DNA from: Chryseobacterium sp. JM1
Lineage (GTDB): Bacteria; Bacteroidota; Bacteroidia; Flavobacteriales; Weeksellaceae
Direction: 5' to 3'
Length of the DNA stretch: 64,000 bases
Assembly: GCF_000737715.1 (NCBI RefSeq)
Contig: NZ_JPRN01000002.1
Location: 372,001-436,000 of the forward strand
The notes beneath the pieces are model-generated. The model was not told where the DNA came from and ran no database searches. It saw only the letters and a list, made by a program, of their open reading frames with translations. Position numbers and translations under genes: made by a program. Of the stretch, positions 18,301 to 27,001 are shown piece by piece; the first letter of the stretch is position 1, and each line of letters begins with the position of its first letter.

Positions 18301-18456
18301 TCCGCCCGGATAAGAACCCATAACGGTAATGGTGGGTGGCGAAATGTCCGGGAATCTGGTTACCGCCAGCTGGTTCAGTCCTATAATCCCCAATATGACA
18401 ATGATCAGAGATATTACCGTTGCCAGTACCGGACGGTCTATTATCTTTTTTAACAT
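15298..18456 (-). CDS. RND multidrug efflux permease (HAE1, AcrB/MexB type)
   Basis: 1052 residues, typical length. It starts MLKKIIDRPVLATVISLIIV, the conserved first membrane helix, followed by a large periplasmic loop, a helix bundle with IGIVVDDAIVVVEAV (proton relay region), a second periplasmic loop and the C-terminal bundle (VQVGLIMLIGLLAKNAILIV). It exports hydrophobic or amphiphilic compounds using the proton gradient. Encoded between the adaptor and outer-membrane factor genes. Confidence 0.96.
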   Translation of the reverse strand: MLKKIIDRPVLATVISLIIVILGIIGLNQLAVTRFPDISPPTITVMGSYPGGNSETVIRSVVTPLEEQINGVEDMEYMKSTASNDGSFSISIIFKQGVNADQAAVNVQNRVQQATPILPQEVVRMGLTTSKQQNSMVMLFNIYTDDNSKYDETFLQNYANINLIPQVKRVKGVGQAQVFGIKDYSMRIWLNPQKMASYGLEPADVSNAIADHSLESAPGKLGEESDAALEYVIRYKGKKNKPEQYENVIVKNDGTKLIRLKDVARVEFGSLSYSGDNLSNGKNAVTVAIMQTTGSNANAIEVGIDKSIEQLSKSFPPGIKYSKVMSTKERLDEATGQVKSTLIEAFILVFIVVFLFLQDFRSTIIPAIAVPVAIIGTFFFLLVLGFTINVLTLFALVLAIGIVVDDAIVVVEAVHSNMEGTDLSGKEATHKAMSEITGAVISITLVMSAVFIPIGFMSGSAGMFYKQFAYTLAIAIIISAVNALTLTPALCAVFLKNNHSEGGEHPKGFGKRFAVAFNAGFNNMTNRYVNGVRFLIGRKWIAGGLVVGVIGVAAWLMTSTPKSFVPMEDDGLFMYTLSMPPGTGLTKTTETAAKINAILKNVEGIYENTSITGYNLLSNSAGPAYAMGFVKLKPKKERGKVQDIDEILNGVNEKLASIKEGSVMTFRMPPVEGYGMTNDAEIVLQDRMGRDPQALKAKADEVIGQLMKVPEVGFAYTMFRADYPQMELEVDEDKAKQLGVSISNLLGTVQTYFSGDQSQNFSRFGKFYRVNIKADGMFRMDEQAFNDIFVKNNQGQMVPANTMITLHKVYGPESTQRYNLYNSLNINVSPKPGVSNGELMGKLEKTLDKLPSDYSYEWTGLSLEEKSAGNQTIAIFGLCLLFVYLLLAAQYESYILPLAVMLSIPTGVVGAFLGIKAIGLDNNIYVQVGLIMLIGLLAKNAILIVEFAVQRRKSGLSILESALDGAKARLRPIIMTSLAFIAGMIPLTISSGGMASGNRSISTSAAMGMLSGVVLGVFVIPVLYMFFQYLDEKFSSKKYNEKPENQPSNETI

Positions 18457-18487
18457 GTTAAATTTTCTAAGAATGAATGATTATCTA

Positions 18488-19597
18488 TTATTTCACATCC
18501 GCTGACACCAGCGCTCCGTCTGTAAGCACGTCAATCCTGTTCACTGCGATTTTATCACCGGCTTTGACTCCGTTTTTCACAAAATAATCCTGAGATGTGC
18601 TTCCTGAAATTTCAATCGGGGACATTTTTACTTTATCCTTCCCTTCCAGTTTGTATACGAAGAATTTATCCTGAATATCTTTGACTGCCGTTTTGGGAAG
18701 CTTTACAATTCCGTCCAGAGACTGATGTAATAAAACTCTTGCTGTTCCTCCTGCTCTCAATAATTTATCCGGATTCTGGAAAACGGCTTTCATCTGAATG
18801 CTTCCTGTATTTTTATCAAAATTCCCGCTGGCATTTTCTACTTTTCCTTTGTAGGAATATTTTGAACCATCAGCAAGGATGAGTTCTACATTTTCTGTCT
18901 GTTCTCCTGATGCTGCTTTTCGGCTGTAGGTTATAAAATCTGCTTCATTCATTGAGAAGTAGACATTGACCGTATTGATGTTCGAAAGTGATGTCAATGG
19001 TGCAGTGTCTGAAGGACTGATGAGGTTTCCTACCCTGTTCGGGATTCTTCCGATATAACCGTTTACCGGTGCTTTGATGTAGGTGAAATTGGCATTGATT
19101 CGTGATGAACCTAATGAAGATCTCGCCTGTGCTGCCTGTGCCGCTGCTGCATTATAATTGGCCTGAGCCGTTTTGAGCTGCATATCGGAAACAACTTTTC
19201 CTTCCACCAAAGGCTTTAGCTTTTCCACTTCCAATCTTGCCGTTTCCTGAGCGGCTATAGCGGCTTTCAAACCAGCTTCATTACTATTCACCTGCTCGTT
19301 ATAAACAGAAGGGTTGATTCTGAACAAGGTTTGACCTTTATTCACATACTGACCTTCTTTTACATAAACGGCTTCCAAATATCCTGTAACCTGAGCTTTA
19401 ATATCTACATTGTCCTGTCCTTCAATACTTCCCGGATATCCCGCGGAAACATCTGCATCACCGGATTTCAACTGAATAAAATCTGTAGGTACCGCACTCA
19501 TCTGCTTAGCTGTTTCCTGACCGTTTCCCGAACCGCAGGAGCTAAGCCCCACAACAGCGGCTAACGACAGCACCCAATATCCTTTTTTATAATTCAT
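18488..19597 (-). CDS. RND periplasmic adaptor (membrane fusion protein)
   Basis: 369 residues, lipoprotein signal (LSLAAVVGLSSC). The order is the usual one: barrel-sandwich segment (VDIKAQVTGYLEAVYVKEGQ), helical hairpin (about 90-170), returning half (FTYIKAPVNGYIGRIPNRVG) and beta-barrel domain. First gene of the tripartite pump operon, 31 bp before the permease. It bridges permease and outer-membrane factor. Confidence 0.95.
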   Translation of the reverse strand: MNYKKGYWVLSLAAVVGLSSCGSGNGQETAKQMSAVPTDFIQLKSGDADVSAGYPGSIEGQDNVDIKAQVTGYLEAVYVKEGQYVNKGQTLFRINPSVYNEQVNSNEAGLKAAIAAQETARLEVEKLKPLVEGKVVSDMQLKTAQANYNAAAAQAAQARSSLGSSRINANFTYIKAPVNGYIGRIPNRVGNLISPSDTAPLTSLSNINTVNVYFSMNEADFITYSRKAASGEQTENVELILADGSKYSYKGKVENASGNFDKNTGSIQMKAVFQNPDKLLRAGGTARVLLHQSLDGIVKLPKTAVKDIQDKFFVYKLEGKDKVKMSPIEISGSTSQDYFVKNGVKAGDKIAVNRIDVLTDGALVSADVK

Positions 19598-20043
19598 AAT
19601 GATCTGTTTTTAAATTTTACACTTGCAAAATAAGCGCACAGAATAAGGATACGGATGAAGAAATCCGGTGAAACGTAATTAATCGCAGATGAAACGTAGG
19701 CTGAGGAAAATGAAAAAATCTCTCACGAGAAGATTTCAGGTATAAGATTTTTAGGTTGAAGCTGAGATTGAGGAAAGTGAATGGTCAATTTTTAAGGGAG
19801 ATATCAGACACGAGACATCAGATTTCAGACATTTAAGTTAAGGCTGAGATTGATGACCGTCAATGGTCAATTTTGCTTCGCAAGTGAATGGTGAATTTCT
19901 GAGCAGATACAAGATTTCAGACAAATCCAAAACCCACGTTACATGATTCATAACTCATTATTTATACCTCATCACTTTCCGAAACTCTAAAACTCTAAAA
20001 CGCTCCGACGCTCAAACCCGCACCTCGTATCCCGTACCTGCTT
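19598..20043. repeat. Gene-free stretch with dispersed repeats R2 and R3
   Basis: R2 (about 19741-19835) and R3 (about 19838-20040) are tandem members of the family also seen at 12080 and 26085. R3 is full length (GTCAATGGTCAATTTTGC, GCAAGTGAATGGTGAATTTC, TGAGCAGAT, CGTATCCCGTACCT), while R2 lacks the middle. The promoter of the efflux operon must lie near 19600-19700, but I could not place it. Confidence 0.75.
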
Positions 20044-20811
20044 TTAATAATCCATCCAGGACTTGAAGACAGAGGCTTTTTCTCTGCTGACGATGATTTC
20101 CATGTCAGGCTGTTGTTTTCGGAGTTCCAGTTTTAGTTTTCCGTTGAAGTGGTTCAATACCTGCTTTACAGAGTCTATGTGAATAATGAACTGCCTGTTT
20201 GCCCGGAAAAAGAATTTCGGATCCAGCTGTCTTTCCAGTTCTTCGAGAGTTTGGGGAACATTTTCTACCGCACCGGTATTCAATACTGCTTTGCTGATTC
20301 CGAGTTCTGTGTAAAAATAGAGGATATCTTCAGCCAAAACGGTTTTGTATCCATCGCGATGGGCAAGAAGGAAGCGTTTTCTGTAGTCTTTAGGCTGGAT
20401 ATAATTCAATAACCCCTCAATCGCTGTTCCTACGAACGGAACGGTTTCTATAAAGGTTTCGTAGCGCCTCAGTGCGGTTTCCAGCTCATCTTCTTCTATC
20501 GGTTTCAGAAGATAATCGATACTGTTGTATTTAAAAGCCTGTACGGCGTATTCGTCATAGGCTGTTGTAAAAATTACGGGGCTGCGAATGTCAAATTTAT
20601 TAAAGATCTCAAAGCTAAGACCGTCTGCCAGGCGGACATCCATCATGATCATATCAGGAGCAGGATGATGATTCAACCACTCCACTGCTGAGGTAATGGA
20701 TTCTTCTACCGACATGATTTCCACGTGAGGCCTCAGTTTTAAAAGAAGCCTTTTCAATCGGTCTGCATTCAATTTTTCATCTTCGATGATTAAAATCTTA
20801 TTAATCTTCAT
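20044..20811 (-). CDS. LytTR-family response regulator
   Basis: 255 residues. The receiver domain is at 1-120 (ILIIEDEKLNADRLKRLL; phospho-acceptor in PDMIMMDVRLADGLS). The LytTR DNA-binding domain is at about 150-250 (AEDILYFYTELGISKAVL, FFFRANRQFIIHIDSVKQVL). Its start overlaps the sensor kinase stop by 4 bp. It lies upstream of the efflux operon on the same strand, so control of the pump is possible but not shown. Confidence 0.95.
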   Translation of the reverse strand: MKINKILIIEDEKLNADRLKRLLLKLRPHVEIMSVEESITSAVEWLNHHPAPDMIMMDVRLADGLSFEIFNKFDIRSPVIFTTAYDEYAVQAFKYNSIDYLLKPIEEDELETALRRYETFIETVPFVGTAIEGLLNYIQPKDYRKRFLLAHRDGYKTVLAEDILYFYTELGISKAVLNTGAVENVPQTLEELERQLDPKFFFRANRQFIIHIDSVKQVLNHFNGKLKLELRKQQPDMEIIVSREKASVFKSWMDY

Positions 20812-21926
20812 ATCAGGGGAAGTTTTACAATGAATTTGTTTTCTGTCTTTTCTATTTCCGGCTTTCCATAGCCTAAAATCTCATACCTGGCTTTGATATT
20901 TCTGAGTCCGACACCCGAAGAATCCGGCTTATTGATCAGTGGCAGAAATGTATTCGCAACCACCAGTTCTTCAGTTGGAAGCGTATAGACTTCTATTTCC
21001 AGCGGATTTGTTTTTGAGGTTTGATTATGTTTAATGGCATTTTCAACCAAAAGTTGAAGAGATAACGGAACGGTGTACATTTTCCGGTGTTCTTCGCGGA
21101 CATCAATCTTAAATATAACGCCGTCTCCTATTCTTTTTTCAATCAGAAAAATATAGGATTCCAGAAACTTCAATTCTTCTTCTACAGCAATGACATCTTT
21201 CCCTGAATTGACGAGAAGATAGCGGTAGACTCTGGCAAATTTCTCTGAATATTCATAGCCCAGCTGCTGATCTTCCAGAATAAGTTCGGAAAGCACACTC
21301 AGATTATTGAAAATAAAATGGGGATCTATCTGTAGTTTAAGGGCCTGAAGCTCTGCAGCCATTGCGGCCTGTTTATGTTTTGAAGCTCTGAGTTTATGCT
21401 GGGCAGCTTCTTCTGCGGTTTTTTTCCAGTTTTCCAGCAAATAATCTACGGTATTAAAAGCGCTGATAATCAATGATATCATGATATTCGTCGCGACCCA
21501 TTGCCCTAAAAGCGTGAATTCCTTGCGGTAATCAAGTTTGGTCAGGTTTTCTGTCGTACTTTCTATGATAAAGTTGACGATGATGATGATGAGTACACTT
21601 CCTACAATCTGAAGACCGCACTGGATGAGAAGTCTTTTCACCGTTCTGTTGCTCCAGGGAAGAAGTTTATTAAGGGTCCTGTCGATGAATATACTCACCT
21701 CTGACAGAAGGACGGAGAAAAGAATTACCCACAAGAAATCTTCTACCATAAGCTGCCACGGCCCATTGAGATAATCCATCCACGCAGGATCAAACGGGTC
21801 AATCAGGTAGGAAAAAATATAAAAGGTAATAATGGCCACCAGCCAGATCACCAGCCTTCTTTTTGCGGTGGAAATAATTTTCCTGTTTCGGGTTATCTTT
21901 TTTCTGATTTTGCCAATCCTGTTCAT
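20808..21926 (-). CDS. LytS/YehU-type sensor histidine kinase
   Basis: 372 residues. Four hydrophobic segments lie in the first ~170 residues, then a short coil, the His_kinase domain with LKLQIDPHFIFNNLSVLSEL (phospho-His in DPHFIFNN) and an ATP-binding domain (QLLVENAIKHNQTSK, SSGVGLRNIKARYEILGYG). It phosphorylates the LytTR regulator with which it overlaps. The signal is unknown. Confidence 0.95.
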   Translation of the reverse strand: MNRIGKIRKKITRNRKIISTAKRRLVIWLVAIITFYIFSYLIDPFDPAWMDYLNGPWQLMVEDFLWVILFSVLLSEVSIFIDRTLNKLLPWSNRTVKRLLIQCGLQIVGSVLIIIIVNFIIESTTENLTKLDYRKEFTLLGQWVATNIMISLIISAFNTVDYLLENWKKTAEEAAQHKLRASKHKQAAMAAELQALKLQIDPHFIFNNLSVLSELILEDQQLGYEYSEKFARVYRYLLVNSGKDVIAVEEELKFLESYIFLIEKRIGDGVIFKIDVREEHRKMYTVPLSLQLLVENAIKHNQTSKTNPLEIEVYTLPTEELVVANTFLPLINKPDSSGVGLRNIKARYEILGYGKPEIEKTENKFIVKLPLI

Positions 21927-22335
21927 ATTCGGGACTTTGTAAGTGTAAATATAAAAATTGATTTGATAGGAAATCTTTCTATTTTGAACGAGCCCGCGAA
22001 AAGAGCAGGTGAAACGTACAATAAGCCGTTTAGAATGTACCTCAACGTTTCATCATCAAAAAAATACATTTCATCACCTTATTCAGTCACGTCACCCTCT
22101 TTTTTATAAAGAAGAGCGCTTTGTCATCCTAATTTTGCCGTATTGAATTGGGAAAGAAGAACAATTTTCACCTCATCAAATAATAAATGCCTCATACTAT
22201 CAATCCCCAAACATAGATTAAGTTCAATAGAAATCTGAAAATATTTGAATTATCCTTTTGCCTTAACCGGCTAAATTTTACACTTAATCTTGTTAGTAAG
22301 GCCCGGCAATTGCCGGGCCTTTATTTGGTTTGATC
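21927..22335. other. Gene-free stretch upstream of the LytS kinase
   Basis: 409 bases of AT-rich sequence. Apart from the GC-rich palindrome at 22298-22321 nothing was recognised. It must contain the promoter for the kinase/regulator pair, but no clear TTTG/TANNTTTG pair was found on the minus strand. Confidence 0.6.
22298..22321. terminator. GC-rich palindrome, probable terminator of the PAP2 operon
   Basis: AAGGCCCGGC AATT GCCGGGCCTT, perfect 10-bp stem, 14 bp downstream of the PAP2 stop. On the minus strand no T run follows, so it may be a weak terminator or mRNA-stabilising hairpin. A near copy of its core occurs at 29809-29826. Confidence 0.5.
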
Positions 22336-23127
22336 TTAAAAAGTTTTGAAGAGTCCTATTCCTATGCTTTTATCCTGATAGAAAGGCATGATCATGGTCG
22401 CCGTATTTTTGTTTTTACCTTTTAAAAGAGTATTGATTTTAGGGAAAAGCCAGTAGGCCAATTCGGTGGACAGAATTCCGAAACCTGCTCCTGCAACTAC
22501 GTCTCCTACCCAGTGTTTATCATTCAGCATCCGGTAGGCTCCTGTAAAAACAGCAATAGGATATCCGGATAAACTCAGCCAGAAATTGGTGTCTTTATAC
22601 TCCCGGAACATAAACTGAGCGGAAGAAAAAGCGGCTGCGGTGTGCCCTGATGGAAAAGAAAGGTTATTAGACTGATCGGGTCTTTCTTCTTTCACAATAT
22701 GCTTCAAAGGAAGCGTAATGGCTGCTGATATGATCTGGGATGTAGCGTATATAATGGTCCGGTCCCTGAAATTATGTTTCCCTTTAATTCCTGCTGCATT
22801 TAAGCCATAGACCAGAACTGCAGGTGCATATTGTGTATAATTATCCAACCTGATATGATCCGGTTTGTGCTCATTGATTTCGTCCCTGGTGGAAAAGTTG
22901 AGCTGCTTCAGATCTTTTACCGTTAGGCTGGCCACTCCATAACTGATAAAAGCGGCAGGAATAATTAAGCTTTTGTAATTTAAAGCAGGCTTTTGATTAT
23001 TCAGTGTAACCGCACTATCCTGCTGAGGTTTCTGCACCTGAACCGAATCATTTTGGGCGGCGAGTCTGCCATATGCTGACAATAAAACAATACAGCAGAC
23101 CGTTATTTTCTGATGAACAATTGACAT
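22336..23127 (-). CDS. PAP2-family membrane-associated phosphatase
   Basis: 263 residues with an N-terminal signal peptide (VLLSAYGRLAAQ). All three acid-phosphatase motifs are visible: KHIVKEERP (KX6RP), FPSGH, and RMLNDKHWVGD (SRX5HX3D type). It likely removes phosphate from a lipid such as undecaprenyl or phosphatidyl glycerol phosphate at the envelope. Last gene of a three-gene operon with a PepSY-like protein and a TonB receptor, 24 bp after the receptor. Confidence 0.9.
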   Translation of the reverse strand: MSIVHQKITVCCIVLLSAYGRLAAQNDSVQVQKPQQDSAVTLNNQKPALNYKSLIIPAAFISYGVASLTVKDLKQLNFSTRDEINEHKPDHIRLDNYTQYAPAVLVYGLNAAGIKGKHNFRDRTIIYATSQIISAAITLPLKHIVKEERPDQSNNLSFPSGHTAAAFSSAQFMFREYKDTNFWLSLSGYPIAVFTGAYRMLNDKHWVGDVVAGAGFGILSTELAYWLFPKINTLLKGKNKNTATMIMPFYQDKSIGIGLFKTF

Positions 23128-23151
23128 TTTGATCGTAGTATTAGTTGGTTA

Positions 23152-25572
23152 TTAAAATTTATAGCTGTACCCAAGTCTTACGACCTGTGTCTCATAATAA
23201 TCATCGCTTGTGTACTTAAATCCTGAGCCCTGAATCTGTTTCTTAATCACCATCGTATTCAAGAGGTCTGATGCGTTCAGGAATAGTTCTCCTTTCCCAT
23301 TCTGAATAGATTTTTTTACGCCCATATCTATTGAAAATCTTGACTTTATTTTCCCCTGCGGAATAATATCCGGAGCTAAATAAACAGCAGTAAGCTGAGC
23401 ATCAAATCCTTTAGAAAATTTGAATGTATTGTTGAATTTCAAGTTCCCGGAAACCGCCGTCTGTATGTCCGCTGAGAAAACAACAGGCTGCGGATAGAGA
23501 TTCTCCACCGAAAAAGCATTGATCTGGTTACGGTACAGATTTCCATTGACATTGAATGAATACACCTTCGATACTTTCTGATTCCAGATCATTTCCAAAC
23601 CTGAATTGTAGCTTTTTCCTGCATTCTGAAATACAGCATAGATTAAATTACTTTGTGGTGCCGTACTGGAAATCCTGGTAATCGTTCCATCTGCAAAACG
23701 ATGGTATAAAGCTGAGTACAGATACCCATTATCCCAATTGTACTTGTGCCCCATTTCTATTGAGTTGGTAAACTGAGGCCTAAGTCCCGGGTTTCCTACT
23801 TTAATAATTTCGGCGTCATCATATTTCGGAAAAATCCTGATATCTACTTCGTTAGGGCGGTCTACTCTTCTGTTATAAAATATGGACAGTTTATTATGAT
23901 CATTAAGCTTATAGGCTAATCTCAAATTGGGAAACGGCTGTGTATAATTATAACTGTCGCTTTTGTAAGTAGGATGGTTGGGATTGACATCATACTGAAC
24001 TTTTACATATTCAAGTCGCACCCCAAGCTCTGCTTCCCATTTTTCATTTTCGAAAATATAATTTCCGTAGACCGCAGGAATTAATTCTTTATAAGCCGCT
24101 TTTCCTCCTGCATTGACATCCAGAACGGAGTTGGTTCCCGGCATAAAATTCATATCGGTAGGAATGCTTCTGTTTCTAAGTTTGACTCCTGCCTCGATAC
24201 GCCCGTATTTCAAAGGTTTTACATAATCTACATTGAAGTCATAGACCTGTTCATCGGATAACAGTTTAAAAGCATCCGTTCCTGTAGAAGCCGGCAGGTA
24301 ATTGTCATAAAAATATTTTTCATCTTCCCTGTGGAACGTATAATTGAATCCTACGTTTAACAAATGTCCTGCTTCTTTAAATTTATGCTGATAGGCCGCC
24401 GTAGCCATCACCGTCGTTTTCAATTCATCTTCCAGAAACTGCCAAAAGCGTAGACGTTGGGAATAATCTCTATTGAAAAAAGGCTGATCACCACGGTCTA
24501 TAATCTTTTCGCTTCCGTAAAGTCCGGAAACCGTCAATGTATTTTGAGTGTCAATATTCCAGTCTATTCCGGCTTTGGTAGTTAAATAATTGGTGTTCCG
24601 GTTTCTTTTTAATTGTGAATTAATGACCGTTCCATCATCATAAGTTCTGGTTACAAATTCATTTTTATTAAGAGTCTGCGTATATAAATTATCTGCCTGC
24701 AAAAAGATATTTACCTTATCTTTTCTGTAGTTAAGGGAAACCGATGGATTGATTTTCGGCGTTAAAGTATATTGCGGTCTTATAGTCGGCAGATTCTGCT
24801 TTCTTTCCCAAAGCGAGCCCAGTCCTGTGGTAAATCCTACTTTTCCGTTCCAGCCGTTCTGCTTGTTTTTCTTCATGATAATATTGATGATTCCGGCATT
24901 ACCGTTCGCATCATACTTTGAAGACGGATTGTTGATGATTTCTATTTTATCAATGGCCGAAGATGGAATATTATCCAGTCCTGTCTGACTTCCGAAACCC
25001 GTCAGTGCCGTTTGTTTACCATCTATTAAAACCGTGACCTTATCATTTCCGCGCAGCTGTACTTTCCCGTCCTGAACGGTAATTCCCGGTAAATTCTGCA
25101 TACTTTGCAAAACAGATCCTCCGCTCTGACTGATATTATCCGCAACGGAATAGGTCTTTTTATCAAGCTGATTGCTTATTTCGTTCTTTTTCGAAGCCGA
25201 TACCACCACTTCTTCAATTTTCGTTTCCGTTCCTCCCTGATTCTGATCCAGTTCAATGGGCGGAATTTCCAAAAATTCAGAAAGACTTCCGATAAAAAGA
25301 GGCTGAGTCTGTGTGTGATATCCGGAAAGAGAAATTTCCAGTTTGTAATTTCCCGGTTTTATATTGGCCAGTGAAAATCTGCCCTCTTCATTAGTGATCG
25401 TTCCTGCCACAAATGCGGTGTCTTTTTCAGTTTTTGCCAATATATTTACATAGGTCAAAGCCGATTTGTTTGTTTTATCTTTAACGATACCTGAAATGGT
25501 TACGCCTGCTACCTGAGCAAAAGACATAACAGAAAATAACATTAAAAAAATTAACAGCCCTGTTCTCTTCAT
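23152..25572 (-). CDS. TonB-dependent outer-membrane receptor (OMP_b-brl family)
   Basis: 806 residues. Signal peptide (LLIFLMLFSVMSFAQ), carboxypeptidase-like regulatory domain (about 20-110), plug domain (about 125-230, SGGSVLQSMQNLPGITVQDG and DKIEIINNPSSKYDANGNAG), then a long beta-barrel ending in Phe (VRLGYSYKF). The plug-barrel layout matches the outer-membrane-barrel family 3 proteins of Bacteroidota. It imports an unknown ligand. It follows the PepSY-like gene by 5 bp, and metal or lipid related uptake would suit the neighbours. Confidence 0.93.
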   Translation of the reverse strand: MKRTGLLIFLMLFSVMSFAQVAGVTISGIVKDKTNKSALTYVNILAKTEKDTAFVAGTITNEEGRFSLANIKPGNYKLEISLSGYHTQTQPLFIGSLSEFLEIPPIELDQNQGGTETKIEEVVVSASKKNEISNQLDKKTYSVADNISQSGGSVLQSMQNLPGITVQDGKVQLRGNDKVTVLIDGKQTALTGFGSQTGLDNIPSSAIDKIEIINNPSSKYDANGNAGIINIIMKKNKQNGWNGKVGFTTGLGSLWERKQNLPTIRPQYTLTPKINPSVSLNYRKDKVNIFLQADNLYTQTLNKNEFVTRTYDDGTVINSQLKRNRNTNYLTTKAGIDWNIDTQNTLTVSGLYGSEKIIDRGDQPFFNRDYSQRLRFWQFLEDELKTTVMATAAYQHKFKEAGHLLNVGFNYTFHREDEKYFYDNYLPASTGTDAFKLLSDEQVYDFNVDYVKPLKYGRIEAGVKLRNRSIPTDMNFMPGTNSVLDVNAGGKAAYKELIPAVYGNYIFENEKWEAELGVRLEYVKVQYDVNPNHPTYKSDSYNYTQPFPNLRLAYKLNDHNKLSIFYNRRVDRPNEVDIRIFPKYDDAEIIKVGNPGLRPQFTNSIEMGHKYNWDNGYLYSALYHRFADGTITRISSTAPQSNLIYAVFQNAGKSYNSGLEMIWNQKVSKVYSFNVNGNLYRNQINAFSVENLYPQPVVFSADIQTAVSGNLKFNNTFKFSKGFDAQLTAVYLAPDIIPQGKIKSRFSIDMGVKKSIQNGKGELFLNASDLLNTMVIKKQIQGSGFKYTSDDYYETQVVRLGYSYKF

Positions 25573-25577
25573 TGTAT

Positions 25578-26003
25578 TTAATCTTTAATTTCCTTTATAA
25601 ATTTCCCATTACGGTCGAAAATCAGGTCTTTCCCTTTAATTTCCGCTTCGTAGGTAACAGTTCCTTTTGCATCCTTTATTTTGGCAGCCTCCTTTATTTT
25701 TTGATTAGGATAATGTTTAGCCAGATAGCTTTTTATAGGTACAGAAAGGGCATTAATGCCAATCTCCGTTTCGGTTTCAAGAATTTGACCGGATGGGTTG
25801 ATCACGACGGATGTTTCAGTTCCTTTGATTTTAAATCCTGCTTCATAATTGTCGTTTTCTTTTTGCCATTCTATCTGCTGGACAGATGGAAACTGTTTTT
25901 GAAACCCCTGTTGAACTGATGCAGGAACATTTTCTTTTTTAATTTTCTGAGCATTCATGGATGCTGCCGCAGCTATTGTCAATAAAAATATTAACTTTTT
26001 CAT
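25578..26003 (-). CDS. PepSY-like (DUF2874) periplasmic protein
   Basis: 141 residues from the ATG at 26003, chosen because it begins the signal peptide MKKLIFLLTIAAAASMNAQ; the frame opens 9 codons earlier. Two PepSY-like units are visible (VQQGFQKQFPSVQQIEWQKE and IKSYLAKHYPNQKIKEAAKI, each followed by YEAGF/YEAEI strands). Such proteins are small periplasmic binders of unknown ligand. First gene of the operon with the TonB receptor and PAP2 phosphatase. Confidence 0.88.
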   Translation of the reverse strand: MKKLIFLLTIAAAASMNAQKIKKENVPASVQQGFQKQFPSVQQIEWQKENDNYEAGFKIKGTETSVVINPSGQILETETEIGINALSVPIKSYLAKHYPNQKIKEAAKIKDAKGTVTYEAEIKGKDLIFDRNGKFIKEIKD

Positions 26004-26084
26004 TTTTTTAAATTTTAATTGGTTGTACAATATTGGATGATGATTTAGAATAAATTTTGAATTTTCAGTTATTCGAGTTTCGAG

Positions 26085-26253
26085 TTTCGGGATACGTGTA
26101 CATCGGGAGGTGATGAGTGATAAATGATGAATGATGAGTTTTAAGTTGCAGGTTTGGGATTGGGATTGTCTGAAATCTTGTATCTGCTCAGAAATTCACC
26201 TTTCACTTGCATAGCAAAATTCACCATTGACATTCCTCAGTCTCAGCCTTAGT
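26085..26253 (-). repeat. Dispersed intergenic repeat, copy R4 (inverted)
   Basis: Reverse complement of R3: ATCTGCTCAGAAATTCACC, CACTTGCATAGCAAAATTCACCATTGAC-type blocks in the same order. It lies between two minus-strand genes and includes the last codons of the downstream-encoded membrane protein. Confidence 0.75.
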
Positions 26254-27001
26254 CTACATTACTTAATTCTCTCTTCTGTTTTCGATGCGAAATAATGATC
26301 ATCAGAAACAATAAGGCTAAAGAAACCAATGATGCGTAGAGTGTGCTCAGATTCAGCCCGCCTTTTGCAATGGGTTTGGTCAGAAAATCCCCGAAAGTTG
26401 CCCCAAATGGTCTTGTAAAAACAAAAGCAATCCAGAATAGTAAGACATGATTAATCCTGGTGAAATAATGCAGAACGACCACAATAAGGATAATAACGCC
26501 TGTGATTATGGCTCCGGCCAGATAACTGTAACCCAGATTATCGCTCAGAAAATCCCCAAATGCTGTTCCCAGGCTGTTGGAAAAGAGAATGGCAATCCAG
26601 TAATAGATTTCTTTATTTCTTTCAAAAACAGGAAATATTTCCAGGTTGCCGTATTTTCTGTACCATAAAAAAAGTGTTGTCAGAAGGCCTGTTATCAGAA
26701 TTAAACTGCCCATTAAATAACCTGTTTTAAGGGTTCTGTCTATAAAATCTGAAATTTCTGTCCCGAGTGTTGTAGTCCCTACAATGACCAGCCAGTAAAT
26801 CACCGGAATATATTTTTTCGCATTCAGCTGTATGGAAATAATGATGATAAAAAATAAGAGGGTGATTCCTATTCCGGCAGTATAGCCCAGCCCGAGTGTC
26901 ATAGAAATAAAATCGCCCAGTGTTTCGCCCAGCGTGGTTGCTGTTATTTTCATCAGCCAGAAAAGAAGGGTTACGGCTGCTACTTTATTTAGAGCATTCA
27001 T
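26249..27001 (-). CDS. Multi-pass membrane protein with repeated TTLGE motif (COG4705-like)
   Basis: 250 residues from the ATG at 27001; the frame opens 33 codons earlier, but this start leads straight into the first membrane helix. About seven hydrophobic segments. Four internal repeats carry a variant of TTLGETLGDFIS (TTLGTEISDF, NSLGTAFGDFLSD, RPFGATFGDFLTK), which points to an internal duplication. Resembles the uncharacterised COG4705 family. The function is unknown. Confidence 0.85.
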   Translation of the reverse strand: MNALNKVAAVTLLFWLMKITATTLGETLGDFISMTLGLGYTAGIGITLLFFIIIISIQLNAKKYIPVIYWLVIVGTTTLGTEISDFIDRTLKTGYLMGSLILITGLLTTLFLWYRKYGNLEIFPVFERNKEIYYWIAILFSNSLGTAFGDFLSDNLGYSYLAGAIITGVIILIVVVLHYFTRINHVLLFWIAFVFTRPFGATFGDFLTKPIAKGGLNLSTLYASLVSLALLFLMIIISHRKQKRELSNVD

